64,000 nt of DNA, taken from Chondrus crispus (taxonomy: Eukaryota > Rhodophyta > Florideophyceae > Gigartinales > Gigartinaceae). The stretch spans positions 194,948 through 258,947 of the forward strand of contig NW_005178795.1 in the NCBI RefSeq assembly GCF_000350225.1, read 5' to 3'. Under the pieces are notes generated by a model. It ran no database searches and was not told the DNA's origin. It was given only the letters and a program-made list of their open reading frames with translations. The translations under genes and the position numbers were made by a program. Of this stretch, positions 52,736 through 62,636 are shown piece after piece. Position 1 is the first letter of the stretch, and each line of letters starts with the position of its first letter.

Positions 52736-54506
52736 CACGATACCCCCGATGACCCAAGCGATGGTACGCGTCGCAACACCGGTTGGGGGGCTTTGCTTCC
52801 TGCAAAACCACCCCAAAACGGCGCATAAGAATTTATGCCTGATGGCCCAGGGGGTCATGGACCTCTTCCCGGGCGAGCCGTTTACGGTGCTTGTTAGCAA
52901 CTTCGGAAGCCGCGCGGCCCACGTCCCCAAGCATACCGTTGTCGGTCTCGCGTTGCCATCCCCCACACACATCCTGACACTTGGCGTGCCGGTCCCCGGA
53001 GAGGCCGACGCTAAGGAAGGGGGAGGGAACAAAAATAATTCCTCGACCGCTACGGAGGAACAAGCGCGACGCGAACAACCAGTTACGGACGAGAGCAGAA
53101 GACAATCCTCCACCGCTACGGAAGGATACGCGCGTCGCAAAGAATCCGCTACGGACGAAGGCAGGATTAATTTCTCACCCGCAGGGGAATGTGCGCGACG
53201 AGAAGGACCCGTTACGGACGATGGCAAAATTAAATCCACCACCGCCTCGGGAGGAGGCGCGCGACGCGAAGAACCGGAAACGGACGACGCCCACAGTGGC
53301 AATCCCGCTAACGCGGATGAGCGGACCGATACGGACGCGGAGAAGACCCGCTCGTGGGAAGAAGACGTCCATATTGGTGCAGAAGACAGTACCGTCCGGT
53401 CGGAAATTATGGACATGCTGTCCGAGTTCAAGGACATGTGGTCCGGCCACTTGGGTAAGATCGATGCTACGAAGCATCGCATCGAGCTGAAGCCCGGTGC
53501 GAAGCCGATCTACCAAGCACCCTACCGAGCCGGACCCATCGCGCGCGAGAAGGAGAAGAAGGAAGTCGACCGCATGCTGCGCGCGGGAGTCATCGAACCG
53601 ACATCGGCTGAGTGGGCGAGCCCCGTGGTCTTCGTCCCTAAAAAGGACGGGACCATGCGGTTCTGCGTGGACTACCGCAAGCTAAACGCCGTTACGGTTC
53701 GCGACTCCTACCCACTACCGCGCATGGACGAATGTATCGACTCGCTCGGCGATGCCACTGTCTTTACCACGCTAGACTGTAATAGCGGGTATTGGCAGGT
53801 GGAAATCGCCGAGGAGGACCGCGATAAAACAACGTTCGCGTCGCATTCGGGCCTCTACCGCTTTCTACGCATGCCGTTCGGTCTCAAAAACGCGCCCGCG
53901 ACATTTCAACGAGCGGTCGACATCATCCTGTCCCGCGTGAAATGGGAGACCGCGTTGGTCTACCTTGATGACGTCATTGTCTACTCGCGAACCGTTACGG
54001 AACATATGGAACACGTGCGCGAGGTACTACGCTTGCTACAAGACGCCGGCGTATCGCTAAAACTATCGAAGTGCGCGTTTTTCGATACGTCGGTTACCTA
54101 CCTGGGTCATGTTATCCGACCGGGACGGCTGGAGGTCGAGCGTCGCAACGTTGTCGCGATCGAGCGGGCGCGCGCGCCAACTAACCAAACGGAGCTACGG
54201 TCCTTTCTCGGTATGTGTAATGTCTACAGGAGATTCGTCAAGGGCTTCGCGAAGATCGCCGCACCGCTTAATCGGAAGACCGGCAAAAATCAGCCCTTCG
54301 AGTTCGGGGTCCTATCCGATGCGGAATACGAAACATTTGAGGCGCTGAAGAAGCGCCTCGTGTCACCGCCAATTCTCGCGTTGCCCCGTTACGGTCAGAA
54401 GTACACGCTGGACACCGACGCGTGCGGACACCAAGTGGGCTGCGCCCTTTACAGGAGCAGCCCGACGGGTGTCGCCGACCGATCGGATACTGGAGCCGCG
54501 CGCTAA
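52736..54506 (+). pseudogene. Gypsy reverse transcriptase and start of RNase H
   Basis: After an Ala/Arg/Glu-rich linker (52980-53380), RT motifs appear in order: MRFCVDYRKLNAVTVRDSYP, TLDCNSGYWQVEI, MPFGLKNAPATFQR, ALVYLDDVIVYSRTV (catalytic YLDD near 53962) and FLGMCNVYRRFVKGF. RNase H begins with YTLDTDACGHQVGCAL. A single-base shift at about 54450 then moves the coding into the next frame, which is the only disabling change seen in this part apart from the nested LTR. Confidence 0.9.
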
Positions 54507-56461
54507 CAGACGCGGAACGCAACTATACGACCACCGAGAAGGAATGCTTGGCCGTAGTGTGGAGCATTCTCACGCTACGGCCGTACCTGTACGGAAGCAC
54601 GTTTAATCTCCGCACAGATCATGAGGCCCTGCGCTGGGTCCTCAATCTGGCGGACAGTTCCGGGCGGCTCGCACGCTGGCGCCTACGCTTGGCGGAGTAC
54701 GACTACGACGTACAGTACCGCCCGGGCGTCAAGCACCAACTCGCGGACGGCGTCTCGCGCCTACGCACCGACGGCGGTGACACCGCTCCGGTCGATGACG
54801 AGGTCCCGTGCTTCGTTGTCCAGTCGCAGGAAGGCAGCGAGCCCCTCCTGGACAAGGTGCACTGGGACCCGACACAAGACCGCCCGGACGGATTTCACGC
54901 GCTCGCGGTAACTCCCGAGGAACGCGACGTGGCGTCCATCTCGGTTGAGGATTTCCTACGCGAGCAGGCGGACGACGCGTTCTGTCGCGTCGCTGCCGAA
55001 ACGGTCGGAGAGCCTAATTCTAAGTTTGACGTCGACCGCTACGGTTTCCTTGTAAGGAAGTCCCCGCTCGATGGGACCCTACAACGCGTGGTACCGAATC
55101 GGTTACGCCCCCGGGTACTGTACCTTGCACACCATCCGAGGTTAGCCGGTCATCCGGGGGGAACGCGCATGTACTACACCCTGCGAAGGGAGTACTACTG
55201 GCCACACATGGCCAACGATGCGTTTGCGACCGTACGGAACTGTGCGTCGTGCGCTGCTACCCGCGGGACCCCTGTCAAGAACCAGAAGGATCTCAAGCTG
55301 TTCCCCGCGGCGGGCCCCATGGAGTTTGTCGCGATGGACCTCCTGGGCCCGCTGCCCAAGACCGCGCACGGGAACCAACACGTGCTGGTTATTACCGATC
55401 GGTTTTCCAAGCTTACGCGCAGCAAACCGCTACGGATTACCACCGCTTCGGTCGTCGCTAATGCGTTCCTAGACAACTGGGTCTACGTCTACGGAGCGCC
55501 GCGCTACGTACTCACCGATAACGGTCCGCAGTTCGCTGCTAAATTCTTCGATGCGGTATGCGCCCTCCTGGGGGTGAGGCATTATCTCACGACGGCCTAC
55601 CACCCCCAGACGAATGGGCAAACCGAACGGTTCAATCGCACGCTGGTGCAACGTCTCCGACATTACGTGGAGGAGCACCAGCGCGATTGGGACGACTACG
55701 TGCAACCGCTGACCTTCGCGTACAATACGCAGGTCCACCGGTCGACGGAGACCACTCCGTTCGACCTGGTGTTGACGCGGCCACCGTCTGGATTGATCCT
55801 TCCCGGAACTGTACCGCAGGGCGCGGGGACCCATCTAGAGGACCGGCGTACCCCGGTACAGTACAAGAGGGCCACGCTGCGCAAGCTCCGCGACGCTCTC
55901 GACCGCGCACGGACGAAACTTACCGCTTCGCAAAAGCGGTACAAGGACAATTTCGACAAGAAGGTCCGCTTTCGGCCGGTCGTCAAGGCGGGCGACTTCG
56001 TGTACGTGGACCGCCCGCCACGTCCGTTGACAAGCGTCGAGCGCCGCACGCGTGCGCGAAGTCCGACCGATACGGACGACCTCTCTGTCAAGCTTCTACC
56101 CAAGACAGAGGGTACATTTCGCGTGCGCTCCGTTACGGACACCACGGTCCTGATCGAACAGGACGGCGTGGAGAATCGCGTGAGCATCGACCGCGTGACG
56201 AAGATGCCACGCGGGCCGGGGGATATCGTCACCCCCGCAGCGTCGACCGAATCGGAAGTCCCCGCAGCCGCCCCGAGCGCGGAGTACGTCGTTGACCGCA
56301 TCGTCGGACACCGTACCGCGCGGGGCGGGATCCAGTACAAGGTCCGCTGGTATGGATATACCGCTTCCGACGACACCTATGAGCCCGCCGATGGGCTCCC
56401 GCAACCGTTTATCGATCGGTATTGGCGCACGCGCCAACGCGGAGAACCTACGCAGGCATAA
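54422..56461 (+). CDS. Gypsy RNase H (rest), integrase and chromodomain
   Basis: Open frame after the shift: RPIGYWSRALTDAERNYTTT and YRPGVKHQLADGVSRL finish RNase H. Integrase has HHPRLAGHPGGTRM...CASC (HHCC zinc site, 55129-55260), Asp in VAMDLLGPLPK (about 55334), Asp in VLTDNGPQFAAK (about 55512) and Glu in NGQTERFNRTL (about 55623). At the C-terminus (56279-56445) AEYVVDRIVGHRTARG and IQYKVRWYGYTASDDTYEPA form a chromodomain, which places the element among chromoviruses and suggests targeting to marked chromatin. Stop at 56459. Confidence 0.93.
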   Translation: MRTPSGLRPLQEQPDGCRRPIGYWSRALTDAERNYTTTEKECLAVVWSILTLRPYLYGSTFNLRTDHEALRWVLNLADSSGRLARWRLRLAEYDYDVQYRPGVKHQLADGVSRLRTDGGDTAPVDDEVPCFVVQSQEGSEPLLDKVHWDPTQDRPDGFHALAVTPEERDVASISVEDFLREQADDAFCRVAAETVGEPNSKFDVDRYGFLVRKSPLDGTLQRVVPNRLRPRVLYLAHHPRLAGHPGGTRMYYTLRREYYWPHMANDAFATVRNCASCAATRGTPVKNQKDLKLFPAAGPMEFVAMDLLGPLPKTAHGNQHVLVITDRFSKLTRSKPLRITTASVVANAFLDNWVYVYGAPRYVLTDNGPQFAAKFFDAVCALLGVRHYLTTAYHPQTNGQTERFNRTLVQRLRHYVEEHQRDWDDYVQPLTFAYNTQVHRSTETTPFDLVLTRPPSGLILPGTVPQGAGTHLEDRRTPVQYKRATLRKLRDALDRARTKLTASQKRYKDNFDKKVRFRPVVKAGDFVYVDRPPRPLTSVERRTRARSPTDTDDLSVKLLPKTEGTFRVRSVTDTTVLIEQDGVENRVSIDRVTKMPRGPGDIVTPAASTESEVPAAAPSAEYVVDRIVGHRTARGGIQYKVRWYGYTASDDTYEPADGLPQPFIDRYWRTRQRGEPTQA

Positions 56462-56819
56462 CGCGACGCTTCGCGGCTTCACACCGAACCGCTCGGACGC
56501 TCGTGTTCGCACGCGCACCGCTACAGGATCGAACCGACAAGGGGGCGACGTCCATCGATGGTTTCCGGCCCAAAGCCGTCCGATTTGCGGTTTTCCAGTG
56601 TCGGTGCCATCGGCTCCGTCTCGCCCGCGCGCGTGCAATACCGTTCGCGGAACCGGGCTACGATTTTTATTTACCTTAGGAGGGGGGGAAGCGTAGCCCG
56701 AAGTACGATTTAATTGCGCAAGTTGGCGAGGAAGAAGAGCACCGATAATCGGTTTCGTTTAATCCGGGCAATGCCCCTACTGTACTACGTAAGGGAGGAG
56801 ACGCTCGGCAAGCCGGTGT
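56462..56819. other. Spacer between pol and antisense ORF
   Basis: About 360 bp between two convergent stop codons. A purine tract AGGAGGGGGGGAAG at 56678-56691 could serve as an additional polypurine site. No gene. Confidence 0.45.
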
Positions 56820-59300
56820 CTAGAAGTGGCGCGAGCGCTTCGCCGAGGGCGCCGGTTCGACGTCGTCGGGCGCGGGGCGCGAGGCCCCGACTGTCGACGA
56901 AGACATCGGGGGCGCCGCCAGGCGTTGGCTCACCACCGCAAGGACGTCCTGTACGGAGCGCAACTTTGCGTGATGCTCGGCACGCTCGCGCGTCGCCGCG
57001 GCAGAGGATTCCTGTAACACCGCGACGGTCTTCTCGAGCTGCCGAACCCGGAGCATCCAATCTCGCGCCTGCAGTAGCGCCGCCTCGACCGAGGAGGGGG
57101 CGTCCGCCCCCTCAAAGGAGCAAGCGTACTGCAGCGCCGCGAGCGCGGCCTCCTCCCGGAGGCGCTCCGGGGGAACTCGACCGAGCGGTTGACTTGTGGG
57201 AGGTTTCGGCATCGTTGCTGGTCGCGATACGGTTTCGGCCCCGGTCACCGCGCTTATATGCTGAGTGACCGGGGGTGGGTCCGAAAATCCCGCCTCACCG
57301 ACCGGACGCCTTAAGTCGCGCCGCTCCTGAGCGACCCCCTTTGGCGAGTCGCTCTGGATGGAGCCCACACGAGTGGACCCTCCGGGAGCGGGTAGCGCGG
57401 GCGTAGCGACAGGCGCCACCGTATCGGCAGCGATCGCGAGCGAGGACCCACCACTGTCATCGGCCGGTGCCTCGTAAAGGCCTTCCGCTTCAACGGTTCC
57501 GTATGCTGCGTCGTCGCCGACCGCGCCCGCTTCGTCGCTGACCCAAGGCGGCATGTCTAACGCGCAGCCGCGGGCCCAGCTGAACCATACGAAGCCCGGC
57601 CGGCCGGTCCAGTCCAGGCTTGCCGTGAAGGTCAGTAGCTGTTCCGCGCGCGCCGCGTCGTACGCGGTACCGTCGAGGATTTCCTTGACGCCGACCGAAC
57701 GGATGAGGGCAATCAGCCCCACCGAGAGGCGGAAGAGCACGCCGCGCTCACCGAGCGGCTCGTCTCGCCTCGCAGCCAACCGGGGGTCGGGGCACCTCGT
57801 GAAGAACGGCAACCCCTCGCGGGCAGCCCGAAGGAAGCACAACAACGCGAGCACCGCCCATTCGGACAAGACGATCGCGCGCACAAGCGTGCGCGTACGT
57901 TCCGTTTCGGTTGACTCCGCTCGACCGCGTGGCAACCAATGCGCCGCGACGTAGGCCATCGCACTCGGCGTCGGCACGCAAAGGTGCTCCGGTGCCTCGA
58001 GGTCCGGCCAGTCCGGAGGGAGCGAAGGATACAGGCCTCGCCGCGCTGCGCTGGGCACCGAGAAAAACTCGGTGTTGTGCCACATATAGGAGAAGTCATC
58101 TGCACGGCGCCAGCGCAGCCGACTCTCCCGCGCAGCGTCCTCGCCCCACCGGCCGCGGTCCGCGATGCTGTACCAGTTGTCGAAAGGGCGCGGGAAGGCC
58201 ACCAAGCGGATGTCCGGCACGACGCCATCGTAGCGCCTGTACCGACCGAATAGGTTGAGGAGCGTGACGTGGTACCGCTCCTCGCCACCGCACCGGACGT
58301 AGAGCAAGTCGCTGCCACCCGCGGCGGGTGTACGGCACGGCACGTGTCGCCATCGGGCCTGCCAAGCGCCCGCCCGATTCTGCTGCGCCACGCTACCCCG
58401 CCCGGACGGAGTCACGATGGCATGATTCGCAGGGACTGCCTGGAATCGCGCCGAGTCCAAGAGGCGGCGCCGCACGTATTCGTCGACCGTCATCGGGGGC
58501 TTGCGACCGGAAGCGCGTCGCCGGGCTCGCCGCCGCCGGTGGTCCATCGAGGACCCGGGCAGCAGCGACCGGACGGACTTGACGCCACTTCTCAGCCAAT
58601 TCGGCGCGCTGGGGGTCGTGAAGGCCCGCCCGAGCGATAGCGCCGACCCCCGCTCGGCTCGCGGCGAGAGCAGGACAGCCGGCGGTGCCATCGTCTCGCG
58701 CACAGTACCGAAATCGGCTCTTGGCGACGCCGTGCCCGCGGCAGGCAGCGGCGACATGGGAGGCGGGGGTAGTACCGCGGGGTACGCCGGACCCGCCTCA
58801 ACCGTCCTTGGAGCCACACCCTCGGAGGGCAGCGGCGAGGGCCAGGTCGGTCGTTCTTCTATCGGTGGCGCAGCGACCGGATCGGACGCATCAGCTCGCG
58901 AGCGCGTCGCGGGCTCGGCCAAATTGGTGGTCGACTCTGTTCCGCCGCGGCGAGCGCGCTGCGGCTGAAACGCGGGAGTCGACCCGGGTAACGCCGGAGC
59001 CCTCCCGGGGCTCGACGGCGCACCGATCGGAAGCGCGTCCACGGGGGTGTTGCTGTGGTCCATGGTCGGTCGTGGGAAGAGTTGGGATAAAGGAATGTCG
59101 TCGTCTGGGGAAGGAATGGAGGAGTGTTGGTGAAGTGTGGGGGAGTGCTGTGTTGGAGTTGGTGGTTCTGGGGGGTTCGCGTGGGAGGAGACAGAAGCTG
59201 CGCTATCCGAATCGGACGATATACCCGACTTATATACCGTCAGGTCGGTGAAGAGCCACGAGGCGTGCTCGTCCGCGCGAAGAGGCTTCCGTCCGGTCAT
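56820..59300 (-). CDS. Antisense accessory ORF of the gypsy element
   Basis: 826 codons from ATG 59300 (MTGRKPLRADEHAS), wholly between pol and the 3' LTR, opposite in sense to pol. The open frame extends upstream through the LTR to 59894 without ATG. A second candidate start is ATG 59063 (MDHSNTPVDALP), with a TATATAAG about 170 bp upstream. The N-terminal third is Pro/Ser/Ala-rich. A central folded region contains DLLYVRCGGEERYHVTLLNL, PRPFDNWYSIADRGRWGEDA and FSYMWHNTEFFSVPSAARRG. The end has a coiled coil (RVRQLEKTVAVLQESSAAAT) and a basic KRSRHF tail. No known domain is recognised. Its length without stops in a GC-rich strand is supportive, but pol-strand codon bias could inflate it. Confidence 0.7.
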   Translation of the reverse strand: MTGRKPLRADEHASWLFTDLTVYKSGISSDSDSAASVSSHANPPEPPTPTQHSPTLHQHSSIPSPDDDIPLSQLFPRPTMDHSNTPVDALPIGAPSSPGRAPALPGSTPAFQPQRARRGGTESTTNLAEPATRSRADASDPVAAPPIEERPTWPSPLPSEGVAPRTVEAGPAYPAVLPPPPMSPLPAAGTASPRADFGTVRETMAPPAVLLSPRAERGSALSLGRAFTTPSAPNWLRSGVKSVRSLLPGSSMDHRRRRARRRASGRKPPMTVDEYVRRRLLDSARFQAVPANHAIVTPSGRGSVAQQNRAGAWQARWRHVPCRTPAAGGSDLLYVRCGGEERYHVTLLNLFGRYRRYDGVVPDIRLVAFPRPFDNWYSIADRGRWGEDAARESRLRWRRADDFSYMWHNTEFFSVPSAARRGLYPSLPPDWPDLEAPEHLCVPTPSAMAYVAAHWLPRGRAESTETERTRTLVRAIVLSEWAVLALLCFLRAAREGLPFFTRCPDPRLAARRDEPLGERGVLFRLSVGLIALIRSVGVKEILDGTAYDAARAEQLLTFTASLDWTGRPGFVWFSWARGCALDMPPWVSDEAGAVGDDAAYGTVEAEGLYEAPADDSGGSSLAIAADTVAPVATPALPAPGGSTRVGSIQSDSPKGVAQERRDLRRPVGEAGFSDPPPVTQHISAVTGAETVSRPATMPKPPTSQPLGRVPPERLREEAALAALQYACSFEGADAPSSVEAALLQARDWMLRVRQLEKTVAVLQESSAAATRERAEHHAKLRSVQDVLAVVSQRLAAPPMSSSTVGASRPAPDDVEPAPSAKRSRHF

Positions 59301-59379
59301 CGCACGCACAGGTTGTGGAAGAGATCGAGGGGACCGCTGGGAAGAAAATGTGGTCGCCACGAGGATGTGGCGACAGATA

Positions 59380-59390
59380 AGGAAGGGGGT
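59380..59390 (+). other. Polypurine tract of the gypsy element
   Basis: AAGGAAGGGGG ends one base (plus TC) before the 3' LTR, as expected for plus-strand priming. Confidence 0.8.
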
Positions 59391-59391
59391 C

Positions 59392-59999
59392 TGTGGTACA
59401 ACGACCGATCCGCGGTCGGTGTACAGTAGGAGCGGCCACGCGCAGCGGGCACGGGGCACCGTGGCCCACGTGTAATACGTATGATTACCGAACGGGCGCA
59501 GCAAGTGACAGGTGTACGCTTGGGTACACGTGTAGTGTAAGGAACCGTGTGGGGATAATGCGCGCGCAGTGTAATGCAAGCGCGTAGTGTGAGGATCCGT
59601 GCGGTGGTGTAATGACGGCGCTAGATTTTCAATCGCGTACAGTACCTGGTCCACAGTAAGTGACAGGTACTGTATTGGACAGGTGTCCCGGGCGTCCCTC
59701 TGAGGGGTTAAGACCTGGACACCGTCCTCGCAGTAAACACGGGGGGCAGACTTGCCCCCCTCCCTTTCGCGCCTACGTACTGCCGTTTCGGTATTCTCTC
59801 GCGCGTTGGCTTCTAACCCGTTACCGGTCGTCTCCGATCTAGCACCTCGGGACGACTGCGCGTAACCGGCCAGTGTGCCACTCCCTTTTCGCAAGTCCGA
59901 CCGTTCGGTAACCGCGCGCCGCGCGTCTCGCGTCGCGAGCTCCCTCGGCTCATCCTCCCAGCCTCTCGCCCGCTAGGGTTTGAGGAGAGTTGTACCACA
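59392..59999 (+). repeat. 3' LTR of the gypsy element
   Basis: 608 bp, matching 48203-48810 except at about five bases. Its complement is the upstream region of the antisense ORF, so the LTR may drive transcription in both directions. Confidence 0.95.
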
Positions 60000-60678
60000 C
60001 GGGTCTACACAACCGCTGGATGTTGGGCTATTTGGACCATTTAAGCACCATCTAAACAAGGAAATTTGCGCTACGTCGACTACAGTAACCGCGAGTGAGC
60101 TGGACAAGTTTGACTTCCTCAAACTGATGCGTGAGGCGTACGAGGCGTCGTTCACACGTGCGAATATAATCTCTGCTTTTGAAAAGGCCGGTTTGTGGCC
60201 TGTAGATTCTCACAGACTGTTAAGAACCCCACGACCGTACAGTTTCGAAGACGCGTCCCGCATTTTATCAGTGAAAGAAATGGAGGAAATTCTTGAGCTA
60301 AAACGGAAGACACAGGCTCAGGGCATCGGTTTGAGACCAAAAGTTTTAAAGTGTGGCTATTTGGACACATCTAAGGGGCTGAATCTATGCAGTCAAGAGG
60401 CGATGAAGCTCGTCAAAGAACAGGAGGAGAGGAAACGCAGTACGCATGCGCGAAAACTTCTTTATGCTGCAGATAAAAGTGCTCGTGAAGCGCTCGCCGT
60501 GGAGAGAGTGCGCCGAGAGCGGGTCAAGTTTGAGCAAAGGAAGCTTTGGTTTCGAGTGAAAAGGTACGGGGATCCGAACGTGATGCCAAGAACACTGAAA
60601 GTGCGTCGGAGCTTAGCGGTGAGGCGCCAGCTTGAATGCAAGGTGGCGACCGAGTCTTGTTCTTCTTTGCATCAATGA
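60000..60678 (+). pseudogene. pogo-like transposase, C-terminal fragment
   Basis: Open frame starting at the LTR edge: GSTQPLDVGLFGPFKHHLNK, then FLKLMREAYEASFTRANIIS and EKAGLWPVDSHRL, the end of DDE_1, followed by a Lys/Arg/Glu coil (REALAVERVRRERVKFEQRK). It stops at TGA 60676-60678 with AATAAA at 60681. It is on the opposite strand to the fragment left of the gypsy element, so the two are not halves of one gene. It is a close relative of the 14617-15523 fragment. Confidence 0.8.
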
Positions 60679-62045
60679 AAAATAAATGTAACGGTTTAAT
60701 CTCGTCAGTTGAGATGGAAAATTTCAGTTAAAAATTGTGGCTTCCGGTTATGACTCTGCGTTCAAGACAGAGTGGTATCTTGCCTCTGATTGAAGGTGAA
60801 CTTGGTGCGAGGGGGACTCAATGTAAATATCACTGACGAGTAAATCGGCGTGACGCTGGAACTGGATCTGGCGCAGTTCTTTTCTGCGATGTATGAGTTG
60901 GAAAGGCGAGGTCGTGGAACGTTTCCTTCGTATTTTATTATTAAAATGTTTGATATCGTTCAGATTAGGGGGACCCCCCCGAGTATATATATATATATAT
61001 AAAGCTGTCCTCGCATGAGGTCATCGCCGTAATCATATGAGAACAAGTCCCGGTCAGATAGAAACTACAGTAGCTAGTTCTTGGTGATCTTATCAAAAAT
61101 CCCCAACATCAACGACTCACAATGGCACCTGTCTAAATTTACGTCGGATGTGTGCTCTGTGCAAACGCTGTCCTACGGTGCCCACTGCAGTGAAACCCGG
61201 TCGGCCATTCGGCCCGAGATGCCCATTTGCGTGCAGTTAAAGGCGGTATGCCTTTGGGGAAACGTTGATCCGGCAATAATAATACTGTATTATCGTATTA
61301 TACTATAAAGTCTTGAAATATTTTAAATGTGTGGTATACGTGTCATGTGTGCCTGTTATATTGCTGTCGGCTTGCTGGCATATCTCTGTACGATGACCCC
61401 CATGGTCTCGTATACATAGAGCGTTGCCACATGCGTTGGTATGGTCACCTCAATGCACAAGTGATATGCACAATTGCAACATACATTGAGCCTCTGTGCA
61501 TGTGATAGAATCCGAGGCACGGGTGGCGTCCCGTGATAGAGCGGTAAACGTAGATGCAGCTATGGAGGTCCACTGCACTCCAAAAGAGTAGAAATTGGGG
61601 AAGTGGCACTGATTCTAGAAAACAGTTAAAGACTCTCTCGCTCCCTCGCTGCACTATCAAAACGGGAAGTCCGTCTGTGGCCATGTTGGAATGTACCCTT
61701 CCGTCAACTCTGAATGTTCTATCCCATTCTATCCCGTTTCTCCCGTTTCTATCGTTTCTATTCGCCCCCATGTTGTGCTCATATGCAATGAACTCTCTAC
61801 AGTGGAGAAATGTAGCTTCTGCATTCTGGCAGACATGTCGTCAGCGCGCTCCATGTCGACGGAACAACCGCTTTCCTGTTCTCTTCGCTCGCTGGAATCA
61901 GAAATCCAACATCTAATCCTATGCGATGAATACACTGTACACAAACCTCGCGTCTCCACGTCATCAAGGAATGATGCAAGGATAAGACTGTTGCGTCAAG
62001 TGGTATTTTTATCAACGTTAGCCAAGTACACCTACCGTACCCCTG
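60679..62045. other. Spacer with (TA)n and TTCTATC repeats
   Basis: Contains CGGGGGGGTCCCCC-type sequence beside a (TA)9 run near 60970-61003, possibly the pogo terminal repeat with TA target. Around 61715-61765 TTCTATCCC/TTTCTATCG units repeat. No gene. Confidence 0.45.
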
Positions 62046-62276
62046 GTACCTCCATAGCCCCCCAATTTGGTCTCCTTTTCAGGAAAATGACTGTAAATGC
62101 ATCAAAATAGCTTCCAAAACTCTGCAAATATGTCTCATGATAGACCTGAATGAGAGCTTTCAAACAAGCCTACATTGGCCATGGTTGGAGACCTTTTGCG
62201 ACGTACCATCGGGCTGTTCGAGCCTGTTTGGCCCAGAGGCCGGTTCGGGATAACTCCCCAATTTGGTCCCGCGATT

Positions 62277-62576
62277 TTATGCAAATTTTTTAGCTGTTAA
62301 AAAGGGCCGCAAGTGTGTTCGCTGCGTTGTGTGCTGCCGCAGCTTCAACGCCTGTGGGCGCAGACAGAAAGCCAACAGACGCTGTTCGTCCGGCCGCTTT
62401 CGCTGTATAATTCTAGTCCCAGTAGACCGCGACACACCGGTTCTCGATAGGGAAAAAGCTTTCGTAGCCCCACTAGCAACGAGCTGGACAAATTCCTCTC
62501 GAGCCGCCTTTATGCCTTCATCGCGAACATCTCTCTCTTTCGATGCCCTGGTCTCCGCCCTCATCGATCCGCGCAT
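62277..62576 (-). CDS. Small HTH-like ORF in the mariner-type element
   Basis: Minus frame of about 95 codons. The segment REEFVQLVASGATKAFSLSR and TGVSRSTGTRIIQRKRP resembles the helix-turn-helix of mariner/Tc1 transposases (recognition helix VSRSTGTRIIQR). It probably represents the N-terminus of a truncated transposase. There is no catalytic part in the window. Confidence 0.45.
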   Translation of the reverse strand: MRGSMRAETRASKERDVRDEGIKAAREEFVQLVASGATKAFSLSRTGVSRSTGTRIIQRKRPDEQRLLAFCLRPQALKLRQHTTQRTHLRPFLTAKKFA

Positions 62577-62596
62577 TTCTCTAAAGCGACTGTGAG

Positions 62597-62636
62597 GAGC
62601 TCTAAGGCCTTGGAGCTCTCCAAGGCCTTAGAGCTC
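62597..62636. repeat. 40-bp palindrome
   Basis: 18-bp arms GAGCTCTAAGGCCTTGGA with a 4-base spacer, inside the mariner-type element just upstream of the HTH ORF. Confidence 0.95.

Larger units (their letters stand above)
48203..59999 (+). mobile_element. Gypsy chromovirus LTR retrotransposon with antisense ORF
   Basis: Two 608-bp LTRs (48203-48810, 59392-59999) differ at about five positions. TGTGGTACAAC/GTTGTACCACA termini, a PBS, gag, protease, RT, RNase H, integrase, chromodomain, antisense ORF and polypurine tract follow in order. Flanking pentamers CCGGC and CGGGT do not match, so there is no target duplication. A related solo LTR (52064-52730) is nested in pro-pol. Only one frameshift in pol is seen, so the element is young. 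Confidence 0.95.

Noticed and set aside
55558-56295. 245-codon plus-strand ORF overlapping integrase
   Set aside because: Shadow frame of integrase, which has all catalytic residues in the other frame.
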